Shown: positions 6,456 through 11,832 of the stretch, in pieces
Numbering within the stretch: position 1 is the first letter of the stretch
How the letters are laid out: each line of letters opens with the position of its first letter
Origin: Tannerella sp.
Lineage (GTDB): Bacteria; Bacteroidota; Bacteroidia; Bacteroidales; Tannerellaceae
DNA length: 11,832 bases
Reading direction: 5' to 3'
Assembly (NCBI GenBank): GCA_031279875.1
Contig: JAITHS010000375.1
Coordinates: 1 to 11,832 of the forward strand
Translations under genes and position numbers: made by a program
The notes under the pieces: model-generated
The model's database searches: none
Seen by the model: the letters and a program-made list of their open reading frames with translations, nothing else
Told to the model about the DNA's origin: nothing

Positions 6456-7859
6456 ATGGAGAATGCAAGGAGAAATTTTATTAAGAAGATGACGGCAGCA
6501 GGTATCGGAGCAGCCGGAATAATAGCCGCCGACAAGGCATTGGCAGCAGAAAGTACGCAACAACAAGCGTCGAAAAAGAAGAAACCGGCAGGTAAAGACG
6601 ACGGCAAATTGAAGTTCGGCTTCATAGGCACAGGCTCACGTTGTCAGGAACATATTAGAAACGTAATGGCAATGGGCGACACAAAAATAGTCGCTATCTG
6701 CGATATACAGCAGGGGGCAATTGAAAAAACGCTCAAACACATTGCAAAATACAATGTCGCAGAACCGAAAGTGTACACCGGCAGCGACCTCGAATTTGAG
6801 AAAATGCTCAACAACGAGGAGTTCGACTGCGTAATAATCGCCAGCCCCTGGGAATGGCACTCCGCGATGTCGGTAAAAGCCATGAAATCAGGCGTTCCAT
6901 ACGTCGGTGTCGAAGTCTCAGCAGCTAACACGTTAGAAGAATGTTGGGATTTGGTCAACACTTCCGAAGCCACCGGTAGCCACCTCAACATACTTGAAAA
7001 TGTTTGCTACCGTCGCGACGTCATGGCAGCTCTCAATATGACACGTCTGGGGCTGTTCGGCGAAATCGTTCACGGACGTTGCGGCTATCAGCACGACCTT
7101 CGCGATGTGAAATTCAACGACGGCACAAACTACAATTACAAGAAAGGCGGCGAGTTACGGATGGGTCCGACGGCATTTTCGGAAGCTCAATGGCGAACAC
7201 AACACTCGGTTACACGCAACGGCGACATCTATCCTACTCACGGCATCGGACCGGTAGCTAACTGCATGGACATCAATCGCGGCAACCGTTTCCTGTCGCT
7301 TACCGCTATGGCTACAAAATCACGCGGACTGCACAAATTTGTTGTCGATAACGGCGGCGCCAATCACGAGTATGCCAAAATAAACTTCAACCTCGGCGAC
7401 ATCGTTACTTCAATGATCAGATGTACTAACGGAGAGACGATTATCGTTACTCACGACACCAACCTGCCGCGCCCTTACTCTCTCGGATTTAGAGTACAAG
7501 GCACCGAAGGACTGTGGATGAACGACGGCGAAAATGTTTATGTCGAAGGCCAATCCAAACCCCATACGTGGGACAATGCCGATGTGTGGTTTAAAAAATA
7601 CGACCACAAAATGTGGAGCGACCTCGACGCCAAAGCCCGCCAAGCAGGACACGGAGGCATGGATTATATCATGATGTATGACTTCGTCGATGCTATCCGT
7701 AACAAAAAACCGGCGCCGATGGACTGCTACGACGCAGCCGCATGGAGCGCTATTTCCGGCCTGTCGGAAATGTCGGTAGCACGAGGAGGTGCATTAATCG
7801 ACTTCCCCGATTTTACGCGAGGACAGTGGGTACACCGCAAACGGGCTTTCGCTATGTAA
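6456..7859 (+). CDS. GH109 alpha-N-acetylgalactosaminidase-like, Tat-exported Gfo/Idh/MocA-fold enzyme
   Basis: An NAD-dependent glycosidase of the Gfo/Idh/MocA fold, 467 residues. Residues 1-31 form a Tat signal (ARRNFIKKM, then an Ala/Gly hydrophobic stretch), so the folded enzyme with bound NAD would be exported. A Lys-rich linker spans 32-52. The nucleotide-binding site is GFIGTGSR (55-62). The conserved blocks SPWEWH, EVSAANTLEECWD, LENVCYRRDVM, GYQHDLR, YPTHGIGP and DINRGNR match the founding Elizabethkingia enzyme as I recall it. By spacing, E181, Y211, Y259 and H262 correspond to its active-site residues E149, Y179, Y225 and H228. The founder removes terminal alpha-GalNAc (blood group A, mucin-type glycans), though other members differ in substrate. 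It starts 33 bases after the upstream terminator with no clear promoter of its own, and ends 24 bases before the dCMP deaminase gene. Confidence 0.9.
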   Translation: MENARRNFIKKMTAAGIGAAGIIAADKALAAESTQQQASKKKKPAGKDDGKLKFGFIGTGSRCQEHIRNVMAMGDTKIVAICDIQQGAIEKTLKHIAKYNVAEPKVYTGSDLEFEKMLNNEEFDCVIIASPWEWHSAMSVKAMKSGVPYVGVEVSAANTLEECWDLVNTSEATGSHLNILENVCYRRDVMAALNMTRLGLFGEIVHGRCGYQHDLRDVKFNDGTNYNYKKGGELRMGPTAFSEAQWRTQHSVTRNGDIYPTHGIGPVANCMDINRGNRFLSLTAMATKSRGLHKFVVDNGGANHEYAKINFNLGDIVTSMIRCTNGETIIVTHDTNLPRPYSLGFRVQGTEGLWMNDGENVYVEGQSKPHTWDNADVWFKKYDHKMWSDLDAKARQAGHGGMDYIMMYDFVDAIRNKKPAPMDCYDAAAWSAISGLSEMSVARGGALIDFPDFTRGQWVHRKRAFAM

Positions 7860-7883
7860 TATTTCGTTCGCTATCAGGCATAT

Positions 7884-8312
7884 ATGCAGGAAGTAAAAGA
7901 TAAACAGCGCGAAGTTGACAAACGATATCTGCGAATGGCGGCAGTATGGGCCGAAAACTCATATTGCCGACGTCGGCAGGTAGGGGCGTTGATAGTTAAT
8001 AATCAGATGATTATTTCCGACGGTTATAACGGAACACCTTCGGGGTTTGAAAACACGTGTGAAGACGAAAACGGTAACACCAAATCGTATGTCCTTCATG
8101 CCGAAGCAAATGCAATAACTAAGGTAGCAGCGTCGAGCAACAACAGTCGAGGGGCTACGATTTATACCACCTCGTCGCCCTGCATAGAATGTGCCAAACT
8201 GATTATTCAGGCAGGCATCAAGCGCGTGGTATATGCTCAAAAATATCATACCGAAGAGGGCTTGCTGCTTCTCGAAAGAGCAGGTATAGAAATGGAATAT
8301 GTTGAAATTTAA
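7884..8312 (+). CDS. dCMP deaminase family protein
   Basis: A cytoplasmic zinc-dependent deaminase, 142 residues, converting dCMP to dUMP as a source of dTMP precursors. The zinc and catalytic motifs are complete: HAE at 72-74 (E74 the proton shuttle) and PCIEC with C100 and C103. YNGTPSGFENTCE (48-60) is the substrate-loop signature of dCMP deaminases rather than of cytidine or tRNA-adenosine deaminases. It sits 24 bases after GH109 and 14 bases before the S41 peptidase start. Deaminase, S41 peptidase and 5-formyl-THF cyclo-ligase in this order is an arrangement I recall from other Bacteroidales, so GH109 is more likely the newcomer. ComE-type relatives are an alternative name for the same family. 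Confidence 0.92.
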   Translation: MQEVKDKQREVDKRYLRMAAVWAENSYCRRRQVGALIVNNQMIISDGYNGTPSGFENTCEDENGNTKSYVLHAEANAITKVAASSNNSRGATIYTTSSPCIECAKLIIQAGIKRVVYAQKYHTEEGLLLLERAGIEMEYVEI

Positions 8313-8326
8313 TAATGTAGAGATTG

Positions 8327-9961
8327 ATGAAAAAACTGACTTTTATTTGGCTTTTGATTTTGATTGCGGTATGCGGATTTTTAGGCTACACTATCGGTAA
8401 ATATCAAAGAGTGTTGGCAGTACTCGAAGAAAAAAGTGTTAAAGCGGGACAAAACAAGGTGGTAGCGGCGCTTGACGTCATTACAGCCAATTATGTGGAC
8501 ACTGTTGACGTTGACCGGCTTGCGGAAGGCGCTGTCGGTAAGATGCTTACCGAACTCGACCCGCACTCGTCGTATATCCCCGCTTCCGACGTCGAAACGG
8601 CTAACGAAGACCTCGAAAGTTCATTTAGCGGCATCGGTATTCAGTTCAATAATCAGGGCGATACTATTCTTGTTATCAGCATAATATCGGGCGGGCCGGC
8701 CGAAAAAGCAGGACTATTGCCCTTTGACCGCATCATAAGCATCGACGATTCGGTAGTAGCCGGTAAAGGCATACCTCAAAATAAATTGATAAGGATGTTG
8801 CGCGGACCGAAAGACAGCAAGGTAACACTCGGTATCAAGCGCGGCGACGCTGCCGACCTGACACCGTTTGAACTGACGCGCGGCGACATTCCACAATACT
8901 CAATAGATGTGTCGTATAAGGTTACGGACGATATCGGATATATCAAAATAGCGAAATTCGCCCGCGAAACCTACTCTGAGTTCCTGACAGCGCTTGCCAA
9001 ACTCAAACAGAACGGCGCCAAAGGTTATATCATCGACCTGCGCAGCAATCCGGGCGGCTATCTCGAAACGGCAAGTTATATCATCAACGAATTTCTTCCC
9101 GAAGGACAGTTGATAGTTTACACGCAAGGCAAAGCCCACCCGCGTCATAACATTTATGCTAACGGTAAAGGAACATGCCTCAACGTGCCGTTAGTAGTGC
9201 TTATCGATGAACTGTCAGGCTCGGCAAGCGAGATTTTCTCCGGCGCCGTTCAAGACAACGACCGCGGATTGGTCATAGGACGACGCTCGTATGGTAAAGG
9301 GCTGGTACAGACCAAGTTCGACCTTGCAGACCGCTCCGAACTTATGCTTACAATCGCCAGATATTATACCCCTTCGGGCAGATGTATCCAGAAAAAATAC
9401 GAATTAGGCAAGTCCGACGAGTACGGCATGGACCTCTACAACCGCCAATTGCATGGCGAGTTTCATAACGCCGACAGTATCAAAATGATTGATTCTCTGG
9501 AATTTAAGACCATCGGCGGGCGCACTGTCTATGGCGGTGGCGGTATCATGCCCGACATCTTTATCCCTCTCGACACGACCGGTTATACGTCATATTACGC
9601 TAATCTCATTAATACCAATGTTTTATATCGTTTTGCACTAAAATATTCCGACGCCAACAATGCTCGTCTCAAAGCGTTTGCCGACTATAAACAGTTGTAT
9701 GAATATCTTCAAACTCAACCACTTGCGGAAGAACTTGCAGACTTTGCCGTCGACAAAGGCATTAAACGACGTCCAAACCTGATGGAAGAATCCAGAGCGC
9801 TGATAGAAAATCAGTTGCATTCTTATATAGTCCGTAATTTTTTCGATAACGACGGTTTCTATCCTATTGCGATGAAAGACGACGCTGCTCTCAAAAAGGG
9901 TATCGAAGTAATAAAAAATAAAACATGGAAGCCGGAAATTAATACGGAGGACGATATATGA
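8327..9961 (+). CDS. S41 family C-terminal processing peptidase (CtpA/Prc-like)
   Basis: A membrane-anchored serine peptidase, 544 residues from the ATG at 8327 (a TTG lies one codon upstream; the ATG gives the standard MKKL signal-anchor start). A hydrophobic segment at 4-22 tethers it to the inner membrane facing the periplasm. The PDZ domain spans about 95-180 (GIGIQF, PAEKAGL, IISID). The catalytic Ser-Lys dyad is S299 in DELSGSASEIF and K324 in SYGKGLVQ, 25 residues apart as in E. coli Prc S430/K455. GYIIDLRSNPGG (233-244) is the usual core strand. The C-terminal part (about 375-544) is a Bacteroidota-type extension without a recognised motif. Such enzymes trim the C-termini of periplasmic proteins for quality control; the substrates here are unknown. 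The stop overlaps the next start by four bases (ATGA). Confidence 0.94.
   Translation: MKKLTFIWLLILIAVCGFLGYTIGKYQRVLAVLEEKSVKAGQNKVVAALDVITANYVDTVDVDRLAEGAVGKMLTELDPHSSYIPASDVETANEDLESSFSGIGIQFNNQGDTILVISIISGGPAEKAGLLPFDRIISIDDSVVAGKGIPQNKLIRMLRGPKDSKVTLGIKRGDAADLTPFELTRGDIPQYSIDVSYKVTDDIGYIKIAKFARETYSEFLTALAKLKQNGAKGYIIDLRSNPGGYLETASYIINEFLPEGQLIVYTQGKAHPRHNIYANGKGTCLNVPLVVLIDELSGSASEIFSGAVQDNDRGLVIGRRSYGKGLVQTKFDLADRSELMLTIARYYTPSGRCIQKKYELGKSDEYGMDLYNRQLHGEFHNADSIKMIDSLEFKTIGGRTVYGGGGIMPDIFIPLDTTGYTSYYANLINTNVLYRFALKYSDANNARLKAFADYKQLYEYLQTQPLAEELADFAVDKGIKRRPNLMEESRALIENQLHSYIVRNFFDNDGFYPIAMKDDAALKKGIEVIKNKTWKPEINTEDDI
9946..9950 (+). promoter_or_regulatory. GGAGG ribosome binding site for the cyclo-ligase
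   Basis: GGAGG lies seven bases before the ATG at 9958, inside the last codons of the S41 gene. Strong Shine-Dalgarno sites are uncommon in this phylum. With the ATGA overlap it supports this start and translational coupling; it could also be chance, since the bases encode part of TED. Confidence 0.5.
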
Positions 9962-10515
9962 ACGATAAAGAGTTGTTACGTACACAATCTACCGCGGCGA
10001 TAAGTTCAATGCCTTATCCCGCTCGCAGGGCAGCGTCGAAGGTGATTTTAGAGAGCCTTGCCCAAACGCCCGAATTTATCGCCGCCAAAACGATAGCGAT
10101 GTATTATTCGTTTGGTTATGAGGTTTATACTCATAGTTTTTTGAGGAAATACTATCGTGTTAAGACTTTTGCCTTGCCTGCTCTTCTCTCCGATGACCGG
10201 ATTTATGAGTTGTACCGTTATGACGGAAGAGATGATATCGCTTCCGGCAAAATCATCCCACCAAAGTCTTGCGAACGGCAAGTTGTTGAAATTCAGGATA
10301 TTGACCTCTTCGTTGTGCCAGGTTTGGCTTTTGACTATTCGGGCAACCGTCTCGGACGCGGCGGTGGTTATTACGACCGCTTGCTGGCACGTACCGACAA
10401 GCCTGTTTTTAGTATCTGCTTCGACTGCCAACTATTAGACGCTGTTCCCGTCGAACCTCACGACTGTCGGGTAGCAAAGGTTATAACAGAGAACAAAATT
10501 GTTAATATATGTTAA
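9958..10515 (+). CDS. 5-formyltetrahydrofolate cyclo-ligase (5,10-methenyl-THF synthetase)
   Basis: ATP-dependent conversion of 5-formyl-THF to 5,10-methenyl-THF in the cytoplasm, returning stored folate to the one-carbon pool. It has 185 residues, the usual family length. The signature VVPGLAFDYSGNRLGRGGGYYDR occupies 119-141, with GRGGGYYDR the nucleotide-binding loop. An N-terminal basic segment with R23-R24 and the late EPHD (166-169) also fit. The mid-protein motif that is often IPEP reads IIPPKS here, so its acidic residue is absent; that position varies in the family (the human enzyme has IPQP as I recall). It overlaps the S41 gene by four bases and the DUF2752 gene by seven. The deaminase two genes upstream also serves folate-linked thymidylate synthesis. 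Confidence 0.94.
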   Translation: MNDKELLRTQSTAAISSMPYPARRAASKVILESLAQTPEFIAAKTIAMYYSFGYEVYTHSFLRKYYRVKTFALPALLSDDRIYELYRYDGRDDIASGKIIPPKSCERQVVEIQDIDLFVVPGLAFDYSGNRLGRGGGYYDRLLARTDKPVFSICFDCQLLDAVPVEPHDCRVAKVITENKIVNIC

Positions 10516-10820
10516 TTTCAGTGTCGGATTGGTTAAAGGAACACTTGCTGACATGTCCGAGCAAGCATTTTTTTCATCTCGACTGCCCCGGATGCGGTTT
10601 GCAGCGAAGTATTGTCGCTTTGTTTGAAGGCAATCTGACGGAAAGTATTAGGCTTTATCCAGCAACAATACCGATGATGGCAACTTTTTTGTTTGCTTTT
10701 CTGCATCTCAAATATGACTTCAAGCATGGCGCTGCCGTCATTAAATACCTTTTTATTCTGAACGTTACGATTATAATAGCTTTTTATTTATACAAAATAT
10801 TCACTCATAAACTTATTTAA
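10509..10820 (+). CDS. DUF2752 family small membrane protein
   Basis: A 103-residue protein of unknown function. The DUF2752 hallmark is FHLDCPGCGLQRS (22-34) with a CPGCG motif (26-30), and there is a further cysteine at 16. Two hydrophobic segments (about 53-67 and 77-96) predict a membrane protein. The CxxC pair suggests metal binding or thiol chemistry, which is inference. Its ATG overlaps the end of the cyclo-ligase gene by seven bases, and the next gene starts two bases after its stop, so translation of the three is probably coupled. DUF2752 and CCC-motif proteins commonly sit side by side in Bacteroidota, which hints at a joint function. Confidence 0.88.
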   Translation: MLISVSDWLKEHLLTCPSKHFFHLDCPGCGLQRSIVALFEGNLTESIRLYPATIPMMATFLFAFLHLKYDFKHGAAVIKYLFILNVTIIIAFYLYKIFTHKLI

Positions 10821-10822
10821 CA

Positions 10823-11206
10823 ATGGAACAAAACATTTATGTGACGGGTCAACCGTCGTCAAACTTCAATTCACAGCAATCGGTACCGAACGCAACTGCG
10901 GTACTTGTACTGGGTATTATTTCAATCCCGACCTGCTGCTGCTATGGTATTATCGGGCTGATTTGCGCTATAATAGCGTTAGTATTAGCCGGTTCGGGCG
11001 CAAGCGCCTACAAAGCAAATCCTGCTGCCTATACGGAAAGCTCGTACAAAAATCTCAACGCAGGTAGGATTTGCGCATGGGTAGGAGTGGGTCTCGGTGT
11101 TCTGTCAATCATTTATTTTATCATCATTCTTTCTCTTTACGGCTTCGGCACCGTTAGCAGTCTGGAAGAAATTCGAAAGATAATAGAAAGTACTACGCAT
11201 AGGTAG
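10823..11206 (+). CDS. CCC-motif membrane protein (DUF4190-like)
   Basis: A 127-residue membrane protein of unknown function. A polar, Gln/Asn-rich N-terminal tail (1-23) is followed by a long hydrophobic region (about 25-58) containing the triple cysteine TCCCYG at 37-42, a short polar loop with NPAAYTESSYKNLNAGR (65-81), and a second hydrophobic stretch (about 83-107). This layout is typical of the small Bacteroidota proteins named for their CCC motif. It is tightly linked to the DUF2752 gene (two-base gap) and is the last gene of the plus-strand run. A hairpin-rich gene-free region follows. Confidence 0.85.
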   Translation: MEQNIYVTGQPSSNFNSQQSVPNATAVLVLGIISIPTCCCYGIIGLICAIIALVLAGSGASAYKANPAAYTESSYKNLNAGRICAWVGVGLGVLSIIYFIIILSLYGFGTVSSLEEIRKIIESTTHR

Positions 11207-11238
11207 GGCGCATCGGGCGTTCAATTCATATCATTACA

Positions 11239-11351
11239 CGCTGTTCGGACAAGGTTCCCGCTGTTCGGACAAGGTTCTACCTTGTCTGCTCTATCCACGT
11301 AGGCTTTGCCTGCATCGCTTTTTAGGCAGGCAAGGCCTCGTCCAAACAGCG
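11239..11351. repeat. Nested inverted-repeat element with a 20-base tandem duplication
   Basis: CGCTGTTCGGACAAGGTTC occurs twice, at 11239-11257 and 11259-11277. The second copy can form a perfect 8-base hairpin with ACCTTGTC (11268-11286, loop TCT), or pair over a longer range with CCTCGTCCAAACAGCG at 11336-11351 (16 bases, two wobble-type differences). Inside lies a 13-base stem, AGGCTTTGCCTGC against GCAGGCAAGGCCT (11301-11338, one G-T pair). The two folds are mutually exclusive for the shared arm. Confidence 0.75.
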
Positions 11352-11359
11352 GCGCAACC

Positions 11360-11381
11360 AAGTGTCGTCCCATGCGGGACT
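11360..11381. repeat. Short hairpin repeat, copy 1 (AAGTGTCGTCCC type)
   Basis: A 22-base unit, AAGTGTCGTCCCA followed by TGCGGGACT, in which GTCCC pairs with GGGAC around a four-base loop. A second copy, one base shorter, lies at 11430-11450. Confidence 0.75.
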
Positions 11382-11400
11382 ATTGTTGATGTGATTGCCC

Positions 11401-11426
11401 TAACCGGAGACTAAAGTCACCGGTTA
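11401..11426. repeat. 26-base near-perfect palindrome
   Basis: TAACCGG-A-GACT, then AA, then AGTC-A-CCGGTTA: arms of twelve bases with a single A-A mismatch and a two-base loop. It lies between the two copies of the AAGTGTCGTCCC unit. It could be a protein-binding site or part of a dispersed repeat. Confidence 0.75.
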
Positions 11427-11429
11427 ATA

Positions 11430-11450
11430 AAGTGTCGTCCCTGCGGGACT
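11430..11450. repeat. Short hairpin repeat, copy 2 (AAGTGTCGTCCC type)
   Basis: A 21-base unit identical to the copy at 11360-11381 except for a missing A in the loop; GTCCC pairs with GGGAC around TGC. Same orientation as copy 1. Confidence 0.75.
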
Positions 11451-11452
11451 GC

Positions 11453-11486
11453 GTGGTACCGTCATTGCGAGCATGAATGGTAGCAC
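11453..11486. repeat. Imperfect inverted repeat containing CGTCATTGCGAGC
   Basis: GTGGTACC (11453-11460) pairs with GGTAGCAC (11479-11486) with one mismatch, enclosing CGTCATTGCGAGC. CGTCATTGCGAG is, to my recollection, a frequent core of dispersed palindromic repeats in unrelated bacteria, so this may be a fragment of such an element. Confidence 0.45.
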
Positions 11487-11526
11487 CAAACGATAGGTAA
11501 CGAAGGTATCCCGAAAAAAAATTAAT

Positions 11527-11832
11527 ATGACAAACTTTGAACTCTACAAAAGCGCATTTGTTATACTTATACCGACATTGACGGCAGCATTTGGTATAAC
11601 GCTTACGGGCTTTTCGTGCCGAGATTGCCTTTCGTTGCCGGAAAAGAAGCTCAAAGAAGGAGTTATGCTCTTTCTGCTGATGAGTTTGTTTGCGTGGTTT
11701 ACCATTTTCTTTTATTTGCTTATACCGGAAGTATTTGCTGACCGTACCTGTTCCGGTTGCCGGATTGCTGTTAAACTCCGACGTCTTTTCAACCGTCTGG
11801 TTTTCAATGCAGGGAGTATTGCCCTGTTGTAT
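11527..11832 (+). CDS. Membrane protein of unknown function with two CxxC motifs, 3'-truncated by window edge
   Basis: The frame is open from an ATG at 11527 to the window end, 102 codons without a stop. Two hydrophobic segments (about residues 9-29 and 46-66) are each followed by a CxxC pair: CRDC at 31-34 and CSGC at 75-78. A third hydrophobic stretch may begin near 92. Basic residues cluster after each CxxC (KKLK, RRLFNR). I do not recognise the family. Some Bacteroidota AraC-type regulators carry an N-terminal membrane domain of this general look, but no DNA-binding part is in view. The A/T-rich leader and the long intact frame support a real gene. Confidence 0.6.
   Translation, partial: MTNFELYKSAFVILIPTLTAAFGITLTGFSCRDCLSLPEKKLKEGVMLFLLMSLFAWFTIFFYLLIPEVFADRTCSGCRIAVKLRRLFNRLVFNAGSIALLY

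Larger units (their letters stand above)
11207..11526. other. 320-base gene-free region made of hairpins and short duplications
   Basis: No plausible gene is seen on either strand. The stretch is a mosaic of inverted and direct repeats, itemised separately, ending in an A/T-rich segment (11513-11526) just before the last gene. No tRNA or known riboswitch shape was recognised, and none of the hairpins has a following T run. Confidence 0.7.

Noticed and set aside
10230..10275. IIPPKS in place of IPEP in the cyclo-ligase as a sign of inactivation
   Set aside because: This position varies in active family members, and the nucleotide loop GRGGGYYDR and overall length are intact.
10048..10431. A 127-codon minus-strand frame opposite the cyclo-ligase gene
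   Set aside because: Antisense to a confidently identified gene and without any motif.
11207..11526. tRNA, riboswitch or attachment site in the hairpin region
   Set aside because: No cloverleaf, CCA-like end, known aptamer core, integrase gene or flanking direct-repeat pair with a tRNA end could be found.
1..11832. A phage, plasmid or defence island
   Set aside because: No integrase, transposase, replication, toxin-antitoxin, restriction or phage structural gene was seen; the content is metabolic and housekeeping.

Overview
The window looks like chromosomal DNA from a member of the Bacteroidales (phylum Bacteroidota). Three things point there. The promoters read TAnnTTTG with an upstream TTG, a pattern specific to this phylum. 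The gene families are typical: an Hc1-like mini-histone, a CCC-motif membrane protein next to a DUF2752 protein, an M64 peptidase, a GH109 enzyme and a Bacteroidota-type ECF sigma factor. The order dCMP deaminase, S41 C-terminal processing peptidase, 5-formyl-THF cyclo-ligase is one I recall from Bacteroides-like genomes. The species cannot be named from the sequence, but the glycan and glycoprotein enzymes suggest a gut or animal-associated lifestyle.

Layout. The 3' part of an M64 (IgA-peptidase-like) metallopeptidase gene lies on the plus strand at the left edge (to 901). It converges on a four-gene minus-strand cluster, transcribed from 5999 down to 1024: a lipoprotein aldose 1-epimerase, a secreted alpha/beta-hydrolase esterase, a secreted GH2 glycosidase of 810 residues, and an ECF sigma factor. 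Gaps of 4, 10 and 12 bases suggest one operon, read from a TACTTTTG promoter near 6040. A 190-base divergent region (6000-6189) also carries a very good promoter for a 58-residue histone-H1-like gene, which ends in a rho-independent terminator. A plus-strand run follows: a Tat-exported GH109 enzyme, dCMP deaminase, an S41 peptidase, 5-formyl-THF cyclo-ligase, a DUF2752 protein and a CCC-motif membrane protein, with gaps of 24 bases or less and two overlaps. A 320-base gene-free stretch (11207-11526) is packed with hairpins and short duplicated elements. A membrane protein gene of unknown function, with two CxxC pairs, runs off the right edge.

How the genes fit together. The minus-strand operon reads as a small sugar-release module. 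The esterase would remove acyl groups, the GH2 enzyme would cut a terminal beta-linked sugar, and the epimerase would convert the released beta-sugar to the alpha form. The co-transcribed sigma factor may control this or another locus; no anti-sigma gene is visible. GH109 and M64 both suggest attack on host glycoproteins. The dCMP deaminase and the cyclo-ligase feed dTMP and one-carbon folate metabolism.

The most unusual signal is an 8-base G4-type repeat (GAGGGGAC/GAGGGGAT on the minus strand) that brackets the sigma gene. Four units lie exactly across its start codon, giving three ATGs in three different reading frames and a canonical G-quadruplex pattern. Five more units lie just past its stop codon. 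This arrangement could control sigma-factor translation through RNA structure or repeat-length change; that is inference.
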